Translations under genes and position numbers: made by a program
NCBI GenBank assembly: GCA_022775905.1
Contig: JALFJX010000003.1
Coordinates: 1-64,000, forward strand
Source of the DNA: Methanobrevibacter sp.
GTDB taxonomy: Archaea > Methanobacteriota > Methanobacteria > Methanobacteriales > Methanobacteriaceae
Length of the DNA stretch: 64,000 bases
Direction of reading: 5' to 3'
In this document: positions 53,601 through 61,961 of the stretch, piece after piece
How the letters are laid out: each line of letters starts with the position of its first letter
Position numbering within the stretch: the first letter of the stretch is position 1
Notes under the pieces: model-generated
Seen by the model: the letters and a program-made list of their open reading frames with translations, nothing else
What the model was told of the DNA's origin: nothing
Database searches by the model: none

Positions 53601-54094
53601 CTGGAAGTAACGGACAGATTTCAGCGGAGCTGTTATTTTTATTTGGTACTCTGATTATTGTATTGATGATTTCTATTGTGTTCATTGCTGGTGAAAATGA
53701 GCTGAACGTGGCAATGGCTGCTGCTCGAAGCGGTGTTATTGAAGGACTTGCAACATCATCAAGCGGAATATATCCTGAAGATACATATAGGGATTATTCA
53801 AATTCTAAAATTAATGTCTTGGAACCTTATTCAGTTGAAATAGTAAATATTTCATATGCTGAACTGGGCAAGGATAAGAGATATGATAAAAATCAAATTC
53901 AATTTAAAGTTTATGCGAAAACATCAGACAGATTTGATAATAATGAGTTAGTTTCAATTGGAGACAGAATAAATTATAATTTAAGAAAAGCTATTGCCAT
54001 TAGTTTTAATTCAACTGAAGCTACAAACAAACTTTATAATCCCGTTTTTTCACCACATTATGTCTACACTACCGCTAATGTTAAATGGATGTAG
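53597..54094 (+). CDS. Class III signal-peptide pilin-like protein
   Basis: A 165-residue protein starting MTGSNGQISAELLFLFGTLI: G-QISAE is the class III signal and is followed by a hydrophobic segment (LLFLFGTLIIVLMISIVFIA). The outside part (about 30-165) has a few N-x-S/T sites. The ATGA overlap with the previous gene suggests cotranslation of two pilin-like subunits. Its 3' end overlaps the next gene by 10 bases. Confidence 0.72.
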   Translation: MTGSNGQISAELLFLFGTLIIVLMISIVFIAGENELNVAMAAARSGVIEGLATSSSGIYPEDTYRDYSNSKINVLEPYSVEIVNISYAELGKDKRYDKNQIQFKVYAKTSDRFDNNELVSIGDRINYNLRKAIAISFNSTEATNKLYNPVFSPHYVYTTANVKWM

Positions 54095-54480
54095 GTACAA
54101 ATATTGACTTCATGTATAATGAAGAAGAAACAAAACAACTGATGGAAGATTTAAAAGAAATGGAAACTTTTAAAGCAGATGTAGGTGACGAAGGTAAAAT
54201 CTTACAGGAAGACTTAAAAGACTTTTTTATTAATGGAAATGGTGACAAAGAGGATTTATGCTTCAGAATTGAATTATACTTTTATGCATTCAAACTATTT
54301 TGCAGAAAACCTGTTGTAATTGATAGAAATCAATTTACAATATTTTTCAATGATTCTCTTTTAGATTGGAATTTGATAAAATTAGTAATGGATGATTTAA
54401 CTGACTTTGAACTTGAAATTGAAGCGGCTAAAGAAGAAAAAGATGTGTTGATTAATTTAAATTTCACACTTCATTTCTAA
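54085..54480 (+). CDS. Acidic soluble protein, unknown
   Basis: A 131-residue acidic protein (MDVGTNIDFMYNEEETKQLM at the start, DLTDFELEIEAAKEEKDVLI near the end) without membrane segments, cysteine pairs or recognised motifs. An alternative ATG at codon 10 (54112) is possible. It follows the two pilin-like genes with overlap, so it may assist their export or folding, but this is only context. It overlaps the convergent tatD-like gene by 4 bases. Probably a conserved methanogen protein. Confidence 0.55.
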   Translation: MDVGTNIDFMYNEEETKQLMEDLKEMETFKADVGDEGKILQEDLKDFFINGNGDKEDLCFRIELYFYAFKLFCRKPVVIDRNQFTIFFNDSLLDWNLIKLVMDDLTDFELEIEAAKEEKDVLINLNFTLHF

Positions 54481-55238
54481 ATTTTAAAAATCTTACGAGC
54501 ATTGTTGGTGGTAATTTCATCAACTGTGCTGACATCCATATTTTTAATTTCAGCTATTTTATGAACTGCATTTACAACATTTGCAGGTTCATTTCTCTCT
54601 TCTTTTGTCATAGCCAAATAAGGACTGTCAGTTTCAGTTAAAACATAGTTCAAATCTATTTTTTCAATTAAATCTTGGTGTTGTTTTGAATAACATACCA
54701 TAGTTGAAAAGCTCATGTATGCATTGTCCATGTTCATTATTCTTTTTGCAGTCTTGAAACTTCCTCCATAGCAATGGAAAACGAAATATGGGATATTCTC
54801 ATATTCGTCGATGATATTAACTGCTTTTTTTTCACAGTCTCTTACATGCATCACGATTGGTTTTTCGTATTCGTCAGCAAGCTCTAAAAATCCTGTGAAT
54901 ATTTTTTGCTGTCTTTCACGTAATGATTTGTCAGTTACATAAAAATAATCCATTCCGACTTCACCAATAGCTACAATGTCATCGATATGTTTTATGGTAT
55001 TTTCATGTGCAGTTTTTATTTCTTCTTCTGTTGCATTCTGTGAACTTACGGGGTGAAATCCAAAAGTTGGATATATAAAACCTTCATATTCTTTTGAAAG
55101 TTTTAACACGTCCATGTTACTGTCATTGCTGTAACCTGAAACGATTACATTATCCAATTTGTCTTGTGCTCTTTTGATAACAGATTCTCTATCTTCATCA
55201 AAGTCTTTAAAGTCAATATGGCAATGGGTATCCATCAT
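54477..55238 (-). CDS. tatD: TatD-family metal-dependent hydrolase
   Basis: A 253-residue TIM-barrel hydrolase. MMDTHCHIDFKDFDEDR at the N-terminus (HxH metal site), FGFHPV (about 59-64), AIGEVGMDYFY (about 88-98), PIVMHVRDCEKKAV (His, about 125-138), FHCYGGSF (His) and TETDSPYLAM (Asp, about 200-209) form the divalent metal site. TatD proteins are DNases or phosphodiesterases and may act in nucleic-acid turnover. The ATG directly follows the uppS stop; an in-frame GTG three codons earlier would overlap it. Confidence 0.9.
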   Translation of the reverse strand: MMDTHCHIDFKDFDEDRESVIKRAQDKLDNVIVSGYSNDSNMDVLKLSKEYEGFIYPTFGFHPVSSQNATEEEIKTAHENTIKHIDDIVAIGEVGMDYFYVTDKSLRERQQKIFTGFLELADEYEKPIVMHVRDCEKKAVNIIDEYENIPYFVFHCYGGSFKTAKRIMNMDNAYMSFSTMVCYSKQHQDLIEKIDLNYVLTETDSPYLAMTKEERNEPANVVNAVHKIAEIKNMDVSTVDEITTNNARKIFKI

Positions 55239-55239
55239 A

Positions 55240-56004
55240 TTATGCACCGAACCTTCTGTCTCTTGCTTGGTATGATCTGATTGCTCTTATAAAATCAACT
55301 TTTCTAAGTTCCGGCCATAAAGTTTCACAGAAATACAATTCAGAGTATGATGATTGCCAAAGAAGGAATCCGCTTAAACGCTCTTCTCCGCTTGTTCTTA
55401 TGATTAAGTTTGGATCGTCAAGTCCAGCAGTATAAAGGTTTTTGCTTACAAGTTCCTCATCAACATCATCAATTGAAATTTTTCCATCCTGCACATCTTT
55501 AATAATCTTTTTGAACGAATCTATAATTTCTAAACGCCCGTCATATCCAATAGCTAAGTTGAGGAATCTTTTATTATAATGTGCTGTTGCGTCTTCTGCT
55601 TCTTTTATAGCTTCTTTTACATTGTCTGGAAGTAATTCAGTTCTACCTACTACTTTTACTCTTACTTCGTTTTTGTGAATTTTCGGATTGTCTACGAGTC
55701 TTTTGAAGTTAATGACAAATAAGTTCATTAATCCTTCAACTTCGTGTTGTGGTCTGTTGAAATTTTCTGTTGAGAAAGCATAAGCAGTAATAATCTCTAT
55801 ACCAAGTTCAATACTCCAGTTCATTACTTTTTCAAGGATATCTACGCCGATTTCATGTCCTTTAACAACATCGATGTTTCCCTGTAATTTGGAGTATCTT
55901 CTGTTACCGTCCATAATAAAAGCAACATGTTTCGGCATTTTTTCTGGAATTAATCCTCTTGAGATGTACCATTCATATAATTTATAAAGTATATTTTCTG
56001 CCAT
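55240..56004 (-). CDS. uppS: Cis-prenyltransferase (undecaprenyl-diphosphate-synthase-like)
   Basis: A 254-residue cis-prenyltransferase making the long polyprenyl carrier for pseudomurein, N-glycans and other surface glycans. Signature segments: [14 protein letters not shown] (about 25-38, catalytic Asp and first diphosphate site), [15 protein letters not shown] (about 47-61), [14 protein letters not shown] (about 70-83), [13 protein letters not shown] (about 141-153) and near the C-terminus [25 protein letters not shown]-type residues. The start at 56004 has AAGGGAT six bases upstream. Operon with tatD-like and mtxX genes. Confidence 0.92.
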   Translation of the reverse strand: MAENILYKLYEWYISRGLIPEKMPKHVAFIMDGNRRYSKLQGNIDVVKGHEIGVDILEKVMNWSIELGIEIITAYAFSTENFNRPQHEVEGLMNLFVINFKRLVDNPKIHKNEVRVKVVGRTELLPDNVKEAIKEAEDATAHYNKRFLNLAIGYDGRLEIIDSFKKIIKDVQDGKISIDDVDEELVSKNLYTAGLDDPNLIIRTSGEERLSGFLLWQSSYSELYFCETLWPELRKVDFIRAIRSYQARDRRFGA

Positions 56005-56022
56005 GAAATCCCTTCTCATAAT

Positions 56023-56739
56023 CTAAAAATTATCCAATTTTTCTGCTAATGTTAAACTGCGAACATATCCTTCAATACTTTGATCTCTACTGGTATCAAT
56101 GTATACTTTATCCATACCGAAAGTTACAGCACCGTAACTTGGCCAGGAATTGAGTAAAACCAATGTTCTAAAAATAATATTTCCAACTCTTCCGTTTGGA
56201 GCAACAATAATATTGCATTTCTCTTTAATCGCTTTTTCAACTAAAATATAGTAATTTTCAACTTCTGCATCAGTATTTTCTTGGATGAGTCTGGTGAGTC
56301 TTTCACTGTCGGTTATTGATTGTGATACTTCTTCTCCTCTTCCAAAATCATCTTTTCTTCCTTCAGCAAGAACTGCTATTTTTGGATTTTTTCCAAGTCT
56401 TTTATAAAAAGCAATGCAGTTTTTGACAATATCCAGTCTGTCTTCGATAGTTTCACCTTCATCAATTCCAACAGGTGTTAATAGAAATTCATATTTGTCT
56501 CCATTAACATATGTTGCTCTTGTGATATGTGGATTAGTTGCCTTTAATGCCTTCATGATATTAGAAGCTGGAAGAGATCCACGAACTACGCCATGAATTT
56601 TATCATCTAAAACCGCACGTACTAAGTCTTCGTCACGATATATTAGTTTTAAATTTGTTTTTGGGTGTTTTTCTTTAAAAATATGACAAGCTTGTATTAT
56701 ATTTTCATTTTTTCCAACACCAATAGCTATTGTTTTCAT
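56023..56739 (-). CDS. mtxX: Methanogenesis marker protein 4 / MtxX
   Basis: A 238-residue protein of the phosphotransacetylase-like MtxX family (methanogenesis marker 4), found in methanogens next to methyltransferase or other methanogenesis genes. MKTIAIGVGKNENIIQACHI at the N-terminus, HGVVRGSLPASNIMKAL (about 49-65), KNPKIAVLAEGRKDDFGRGEE (about 117-137) and IIVAPNGRVGNIIFRTL (about 178-194) match what I recall of the family. Its biochemical role is not established. It is divergent from the COG2122 gene over a 94-base promoter region. Confidence 0.8.
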   Translation of the reverse strand: MKTIAIGVGKNENIIQACHIFKEKHPKTNLKLIYRDEDLVRAVLDDKIHGVVRGSLPASNIMKALKATNPHITRATYVNGDKYEFLLTPVGIDEGETIEDRLDIVKNCIAFYKRLGKNPKIAVLAEGRKDDFGRGEEVSQSITDSERLTRLIQENTDAEVENYYILVEKAIKEKCNIIVAPNGRVGNIIFRTLVLLNSWPSYGAVTFGMDKVYIDTSRDQSIEGYVRSLTLAEKLDNF

Positions 56740-56833
56740 TAGTTTAATTTTTAGTATTTCTTATATAAATTAATTTTTCTTAATTGTTCAATTTCATAAA
56801 AATTATTAATGATTTAATAATATATATTGGAAC

Positions 56834-57550
56834 ATGGATATTTCTGAAATTAATTTGGACCAGACACACATTAGATTAACAACAGATCTAATCTCTCATG
56901 ATTTAAAAAGATACATATTTTCAGTTAGAAGAGATTTGAAAAACTATATTTTAAAAAACCAGGAGTTTTTAGCTTCACTTGAACCTATCAAATGTGAAGG
57001 TAATCTTCCATTTATTGTAAAGACAATGGTTGATGCATCTGCTGTTGCAGATGTTGGTCCAATGGCATGTGTTGCAGGTACAATTTCCCAATTGTCACTT
57101 GATTATTTGATGGGTCTTGATTCAAAGTATTCTATTGTTGAAAATGGTGGGGATATTGCTATTGTAAATGACTCTACAGTTTTGTGCGGTATTTATTCAA
57201 ACAATCAGATTTTGGGAAATAATATTGCATTTAAAATAAAACCTCGAAAAAAACCTTTGGGAATTTGTACATCTTCAGGAAAAATTGGACATTCCATTAG
57301 TTTTGGAAAATCTGATGGGGTTACTGTTATTTCAAGATATCCTTCTGTTGCAGATGGCCTTGCAACAAGAATTGCCAATGAAATTAATGGGGCAACTAGT
57401 GAAGATAAGGTTTCTAATGGTCTTGAATGTGGGGAAAATTATCGGGAATTCTTTGATGGGGTATTGATAATCTCACAAAATAATGTTGGAACTATTGGGA
57501 AACTTCCGAAGATTGTTGAGACAAAAGAATTTGATGTGAAAATTGTTTAA
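56834..57550 (+). CDS. UPF0280/COG2122 protein linked to sulfur incorporation
   Basis: A 238-residue protein of the UPF0280 (COG2122) family, distantly related to ApbE flavin transferases. Seen: [20 protein letters not shown] near the N-terminus, [19 protein letters not shown] (about 76-94), [12 protein letters not shown] (about 101-112, ENGGDI conserved) and [16 protein letters not shown] (about 154-169). In Methanosarcina this family, along with COG1900/DUF39 and a ferredoxin, takes part in making homocysteine from aspartate semialdehyde and sulfide. A COG1900 gene lies at 59171, so the pair is probably functional here. No ribosome site is seen; the message may be leaderless. Confidence 0.82.
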   Translation: MDISEINLDQTHIRLTTDLISHDLKRYIFSVRRDLKNYILKNQEFLASLEPIKCEGNLPFIVKTMVDASAVADVGPMACVAGTISQLSLDYLMGLDSKYSIVENGGDIAIVNDSTVLCGIYSNNQILGNNIAFKIKPRKKPLGICTSSGKIGHSISFGKSDGVTVISRYPSVADGLATRIANEINGATSEDKVSNGLECGENYREFFDGVLIISQNNVGTIGKLPKIVETKEFDVKIV

Positions 57551-57936
57551 TATTTATAATAATTTAGCTTAAATTATATAATTTTATTTATTTATTAAAA
57601 AATTTTATCATAATTTATTTTATTTAATCGAATAAAATCACAATATTGTATTTTTGTTTAGATTAAATTATATATAATTATAATTATTTGTATTATTTTT
57701 GTTCAAAGTGGAATTTTTGTTTTTTTTAATATCATTTGATTGTATAAATTATACAAATAATTCATGTTATTTTATTCATTTTTTTTAATTTTTCCTTTAA
57801 ATTTTAATGAATTTGTATATCTTGTAATATATTTTTGAATGCAATATTTAAATAGGAGTACTTGCATATACTATTGTATAAAGATTAAAGGAGTAATTTT
57901 AACTAAATCAACTTAGTTATCTTATGGGGAGATTAA
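57551..57936. other. Long AT-rich spacer with inverted repeats, promoter of UPF0058 gene
   Basis: No coding frame. Features seen: TTGTAT-AAATT-ATACAA (57740-57756) is a perfect inverted repeat; a TATA-like TATTTAAATA (about 57843-57852) suggests a start near 57875; an AACTAA/TTAGTT hairpin (57901-57918) lies in the presumed leader; and GGGGAG (57926-57931) precedes the ATG at 57937. The rest is A/T runs. Confidence 0.4.
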
Positions 57937-58224
57937 ATGTATAAAGATGAAATGATACAATTACACCAATTTTTAGTATATGTTTTAAAATATTTAGCAG
58001 AAGATGATCAGATTACAAATGATTGCACAGAATATATATCCCTTAAAATAAGTCCTCATCATATTCACAAGACCAAAGCTGAGCATAAACATGCTATTTT
58101 TGTTCTCTGTAAAATTATTGCGCAAGTTGTTGCTGATAAAGAAAATGATTCTATTCCGGACAATGTTCGTAACTCACTTGGAGATTTAGTAACTAGATCC
58201 CAAGTTGAACTCAGTGCAAAATAA
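57937..58224 (+). CDS. UPF0058-family protein
   Basis: A 95-residue helical protein, MYKDEMIQLHQFLVYVLKYL at the start with SLKISPHHIHKTKAEHKHAIFVLCKII (as ISPHHIHKTKAEHKHAIF, about 38-55) matching UPF0058, a family of archaea whose function is not known to me. Histidines are concentrated in the middle. It has a strong ribosome site and a long regulatory-looking upstream spacer, and is followed by T-rich DNA. It may be a small regulatory or DNA-associated protein, but nothing in the sequence proves this. Confidence 0.8.
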   Translation: MYKDEMIQLHQFLVYVLKYLAEDDQITNDCTEYISLKISPHHIHKTKAEHKHAIFVLCKIIAQVVADKENDSIPDNVRNSLGDLVTRSQVELSAK

Positions 58225-58231
58225 TTTTCTA

Positions 58232-58262
58232 TCTTCTTTTTTTTATTTTTATTTTAATTTTA
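58232..58262 (+). terminator. T-rich terminator after UPF0058 gene
   Basis: Several T-tracts of 4 to 8 bases follow the stop codon. The promoter of the comA operon should lie between here and 58360. Confidence 0.4.
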
Positions 58263-58385
58263 TTTCTTATTTTTCTAAAAGCAAAATCTTAATAATACTA
58301 TAATACATATAAATATTATAATCATATAAAAAAAGTAACTATTGTTATATTTTATAGGATATTGAATTTAACTAGAGTGATTTTG

Positions 58386-59156
58386 TTGAAATCTTTTGAA
58401 TTTTTATCTATTAAAAGAGAAGAAAAGCCTAGAACCTGTGGTTTGACCATGGTTTTAGACAAAGGTTTAGGCCTTGAAACAGCCAGCAGTTTGATGGACA
58501 TTTCTGGCGAATATGTGGACTATTTAAAATTTGGATGGGGAACATCCATTGTACATGAACAAGATATCATTAAATCCAAAGTGGAAATGTATAAATCTCA
58601 TAATGTAACTCCATATACTGGAGGAACTTTATTTGAGCTTGCTTATTCAAAAAATAAGCTCGAAGAATTTTTTGAGGAAGCGCGCTATTTAGGATTCCCA
58701 GCAATAGAAGTGTCAGACGGGTCAACCTTTATTCCTCATGAAAATAAGTTGGAGTGTATTGAAAAAGCAAAAGAGGCAGGTTTTGAAGTATTATCTGAAA
58801 TAGGTAAAAAAGACCCAACTTTAGATAAGGAATTATCAATTGATGAGCGTATTTCCAACATGAAAGATGAACTTGATGCAGGTTCTTCTCTTATTATTGT
58901 GGAAGCTCGTGAAGGTGGAAAGAATATAGGAATATTTGATAAAGAAGGTAATGCTAAAGATGATGAAATTGATGTCATTTTAAACAGTATCTCTGGTGAA
59001 AAAATCCTTTGGGAAGCACCAAATAAAAATCAACAAGTATTTTTTATATTGAAGCTTGGTAATACAGTTAATTTAGGAAATATCTCTACTGATGAGATTA
59101 CATCTCTTGAAACCTTAAGAAGAGGTTTGAGAGGAGATACTTTCGGAAAATTATAG
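58386..59156 (+). CDS. comA: Phosphosulfolactate synthase
   Basis: A 256-residue TIM-barrel enzyme adding sulfite to phosphoenolpyruvate, first step of coenzyme M synthesis in methanogens. Visible: KSFEFLSIKREEKPRTCGLT at the N-terminus, VDYLKFGWGTSIVHE (about 44-58), GGTLFELAYSKNK (about 78-90), GFPAIEVSDGSTFIP (about 103-117), EVLSEIGKKD (about 137-146) and IIVEAREGGKNIGIFD (about 172-187). No ATG is available; a TTG at 58386 preceded by GAGTGAT is chosen, with TTG at 58362 or GTG at 58377 as alternatives. First gene of an operon into hdrCB-hdrA. Confidence 0.88.
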   Translation: MKSFEFLSIKREEKPRTCGLTMVLDKGLGLETASSLMDISGEYVDYLKFGWGTSIVHEQDIIKSKVEMYKSHNVTPYTGGTLFELAYSKNKLEEFFEEARYLGFPAIEVSDGSTFIPHENKLECIEKAKEAGFEVLSEIGKKDPTLDKELSIDERISNMKDELDAGSSLIIVEAREGGKNIGIFDKEGNAKDDEIDVILNSISGEKILWEAPNKNQQVFFILKLGNTVNLGNISTDEITSLETLRRGLRGDTFGKL

Positions 59157-59170
59157 AAAGGTGTATTTAA

Positions 59171-60421
59171 TTGACAACTAGATCAATTGAAGATATAAAT
59201 AAAAAAATTGAAAACGGTGAAGCAAATATCTTCACTGCAGAAGAATTTAAAAAACTCATCAAAAATGATGAAACTCCAAGTTTTGAGGAAGTTGACGTAG
59301 TTACTTGTGGAACATGTGGTGTCATGAGTGGTACTGCTGCTATTTTGAACTTTGTAGTTTCCGGACCTGGTGAATTTATAAGAGCAAAAGAAGTTTATAT
59401 GAATGGGGTGCCTGTGAATGCAGGACCTTGCCCAAACGAGTGGTTAGGATCAGTTGATGTTATTCTTCATGGAACAACACATTCCATCCAGGATGCAAAT
59501 TATGGTGGTGGATTCTTACTTAAAGAATTACTTGAAGGTAATGATATTGATGTAAGAGTTGAAAGTGTAGACGGTAAAACAATTGAGAATACAATTACAA
59601 AAGATGATCTTGTAAGGGGTCAAATTATTGGAACCCGTATGGCATTTAAAAATTATACTGCATTTACCAACCCTAATAAAGAACCAATTCCATCAATCTT
59701 TGCAGCTACTCCTCTTGAAGGAGGTCTAACTGGATTGACATTTTCAGGATGTGGAGATTTAAACCCACTTCAAAATGATGTTCCTCAAAATGTTATTAAA
59801 GAGGGAATTAAAATTCTTTTAAATGGTGCTCAAGGTTATTTACTTGGAAATGGAACAAGATCCAGTGCTGAAAAGCCAAACTTAATGTTAACTGCAGATT
59901 TAACTAAGATGGATCCGTATTACCTTGGTGGTTTTAAAACAGGACAAGGTGGTGAAGTCTATGATACTGTAGCAATTCCAATACCTGTATTAAATGAGGA
60001 AATTTATAATAATTTACTCATTACTGATGATAAAGTAGGTATTACTGTATCAGATATTAAAGGACGTCATTTACCACTTACTACAACTAATTATGAAAAA
60101 TTATGGGGAGATTATAGTCTAAGACCTCAATATGATAGAAATAAATGTTCAAATTGTGAGTCATGTACTGTAGAACCAATCTGTCCAACCAATGCATTTG
60201 CTAATAAAAACATAAATATTGCTCATTGTTTCGGATGCGGAATGTGTTCTCATTATTGTCGCAACGATGCATTTGACATGAATACTGGAAGCGTTGATTT
60301 AACAATCAATGATGAGGATGTTAATATTCCAATTATTTGTAGACAGTCTGATAGAATAAGGGGAAATAAATTAGCATTAAAATTAAAACAAATGATTCAA
60401 AGTCAAGAGTTTAAATTATAG
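59171..60421 (+). CDS. DUF39/COG1900 sulfur-transfer protein with ferredoxin domain (methanogenesis marker 16)
   Basis: A 416-residue protein beginning at a TTG supported by AAGGTG. The DUF39 part (about 1-330) has EEVDVVTCGTCGVMSGTAA (about 40-58) with conserved cysteines, GVPVNAGPCPNEWLGS and FSGCGDLNPLQND (about 195-207). The C-terminus has two 4Fe-4S motifs: CSNCESCTVEPICP and CFGCGMCSHYC. COG1900 proteins convert aspartate semialdehyde plus sulfide to homocysteine, and this marker-16-like type is proposed to act in coenzyme M synthesis. Position between comA and hdrC supports a CoM role; homocysteine synthesis is the alternative. Confidence 0.82.
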   Translation: MTTRSIEDINKKIENGEANIFTAEEFKKLIKNDETPSFEEVDVVTCGTCGVMSGTAAILNFVVSGPGEFIRAKEVYMNGVPVNAGPCPNEWLGSVDVILHGTTHSIQDANYGGGFLLKELLEGNDIDVRVESVDGKTIENTITKDDLVRGQIIGTRMAFKNYTAFTNPNKEPIPSIFAATPLEGGLTGLTFSGCGDLNPLQNDVPQNVIKEGIKILLNGAQGYLLGNGTRSSAEKPNLMLTADLTKMDPYYLGGFKTGQGGEVYDTVAIPIPVLNEEIYNNLLITDDKVGITVSDIKGRHLPLTTTNYEKLWGDYSLRPQYDRNKCSNCESCTVEPICPTNAFANKNINIAHCFGCGMCSHYCRNDAFDMNTGSVDLTINDEDVNIPIICRQSDRIRGNKLALKLKQMIQSQEFKL

Positions 60422-60429
60422 GTGTTTTT

Positions 60430-61023
60430 ATGCAAAAAATTACGGATTCACCGATAAATTTTGCAGAAGATGTAATTGAAGATGTTAAAAACTCAAAAGA
60501 TGATGGAGTTTTAAAATGTGTTCAATGTGGGATGTGTACTTCAACATGTCCTGCAGCTTTACATTCTGATTATAATCCTCGTGAAATAATTGAAAGAGTA
60601 TTGGACGGTGATATGTCAATCATCGAAGATGATTGTATTTGGAATTGTTTTTACTGTTACACATGCCACAGTGTATGTCCTGTAGGAAACAGTGTATGTG
60701 AAGTAAATCAAATTTTAAAGCAATTTGCAATCAAAAATGAAATAGGATATGATAAGCTCTATGAATATATGGGTTTTGCAGATTCCTACTTTACTGCAGC
60801 TATTGGAGCAATTCCTGAAATATTTTTTGAAGATATTGATAGGGATGTTCCTGGATGGTGGGACTTTAGACAAAATCTAGAAGAAATTAGGGATGAATTA
60901 GGATTAAATCCTCCTTTAATGCCACCACAAGATGTTATTGACGAAGTAAGTAAAATATTAACAATAACTGGATTTAAAAATAAAATTGAAACAATTAGAG
61001 CAACACAGGAGGGTGGAGAATGA
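60430..61023 (+). CDS. hdrC: Heterodisulfide reductase subunit C
   Basis: A 197-residue iron-sulfur subunit of the soluble CoB-CoM heterodisulfide reductase. It has two 4Fe-4S motifs, LKCVQCGMCTSTCPAALHSD (about 30-49) and CFYCYTCHSVCPVGNSVCEV (about 76-95), which carry electrons from HdrA to the HdrB active site. The C-terminal region (GLNPPLMPPQDVIDEVSKI) is typical. GGTG precedes the ATG; the stop overlaps the hdrB start by 4 bases. Confidence 0.94.
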   Translation: MQKITDSPINFAEDVIEDVKNSKDDGVLKCVQCGMCTSTCPAALHSDYNPREIIERVLDGDMSIIEDDCIWNCFYCYTCHSVCPVGNSVCEVNQILKQFAIKNEIGYDKLYEYMGFADSYFTAAIGAIPEIFFEDIDRDVPGWWDFRQNLEEIRDELGLNPPLMPPQDVIDEVSKILTITGFKNKIETIRATQEGGE

Positions 61024-61961
61024 AATCTATTCCTGATAAAAATATACTTTTATTCAGAAGCTGTCTTGTAAGTGTAGAATATCCAGGTGTTGAAGCATCA
61101 ACAAAATATGTATTTGAAAAACTTGGAATAGATTATGCTATTTCTGAAAAACAAACCTGCTGTACTGGATTAGGTCATTATTCTGATGTATTTGACCAAG
61201 TGGACACAACTGCAATTGGAGCACGTAACTTTAAAGTAGCTGCTAATTTAAACCGTAAAAATTTAGTCATGATGTGTGCTACTTGTTATGCAATCAATAA
61301 AAAATCAGTTAAATTACTCAACAAAAAAGATGATTTAAGAGAACATATCAACCAGTTATTTGAAGATAATGGTTTGTCTCATTTAAAATATGAGAAAGAT
61401 GACTTAAAACCAACTGAAAATATTTTCCATGCAGTTGATATTTTCTATGGTAAAAAAGATGAAATCAAAGACCATATCAAATATGACTTAAGTGAGTATA
61501 AAATTGCTACACACCACGGTTGCCATTACTGTAAAGTGCACTATGAAGATACAATTGGTGGTGTAAGGGATCCTAACATTATTGATGAACTTATTGAAGC
61601 ATGCGGATGTAAAACAATTGGTTGGTATGATTTTAAACGTGCAACCTGTGGAACTGGTTTCAGACAAAGATATTCCAATCCAGAATTGTCATTTACAGCA
61701 ACTGCAGACAAAATGAACTCACTTGCTGATGAGGATATTGATATATTAGTTCATTTATGTCCTAATTGTCATATTCAGTTTGATAGGTATCAACATTTAA
61801 TTGGAGAACGTGAAGGCAGGAAATTCAGAGCAATACACCTTAATGTAGCGCAATTTATTGCACTTGCTATGGGAGGAGACTTTGATAAAGTCATTGGTGT
61901 TAAAGCTCATACAGTACCAATAGATTCAGTAATTAAAGAATTAAAGGAGGTTGAGAAATGA
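61020..61961 (+). CDS. hdrB: Heterodisulfide reductase subunit B
   Basis: A 313-residue catalytic subunit with two CCG domains that bind the noncubane 4Fe-4S clusters cleaving CoM-S-S-CoB. The first has QTCCTGLGHYSD (about 41-52) and MMCATCYAINKKS (about 84-96); the second has THHGCHYCKVHYED (about 162-175), FKRATCGTGFRQR and HLCPNCHIQFDRY (about 240-252). Overlaps both neighbours by 4 bases (ATGA), so hdrC, hdrB and hdrA are translationally coupled. Confidence 0.94.
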   Translation: MKSIPDKNILLFRSCLVSVEYPGVEASTKYVFEKLGIDYAISEKQTCCTGLGHYSDVFDQVDTTAIGARNFKVAANLNRKNLVMMCATCYAINKKSVKLLNKKDDLREHINQLFEDNGLSHLKYEKDDLKPTENIFHAVDIFYGKKDEIKDHIKYDLSEYKIATHHGCHYCKVHYEDTIGGVRDPNIIDELIEACGCKTIGWYDFKRATCGTGFRQRYSNPELSFTATADKMNSLADEDIDILVHLCPNCHIQFDRYQHLIGEREGRKFRAIHLNVAQFIALAMGGDFDKVIGVKAHTVPIDSVIKELKEVEK

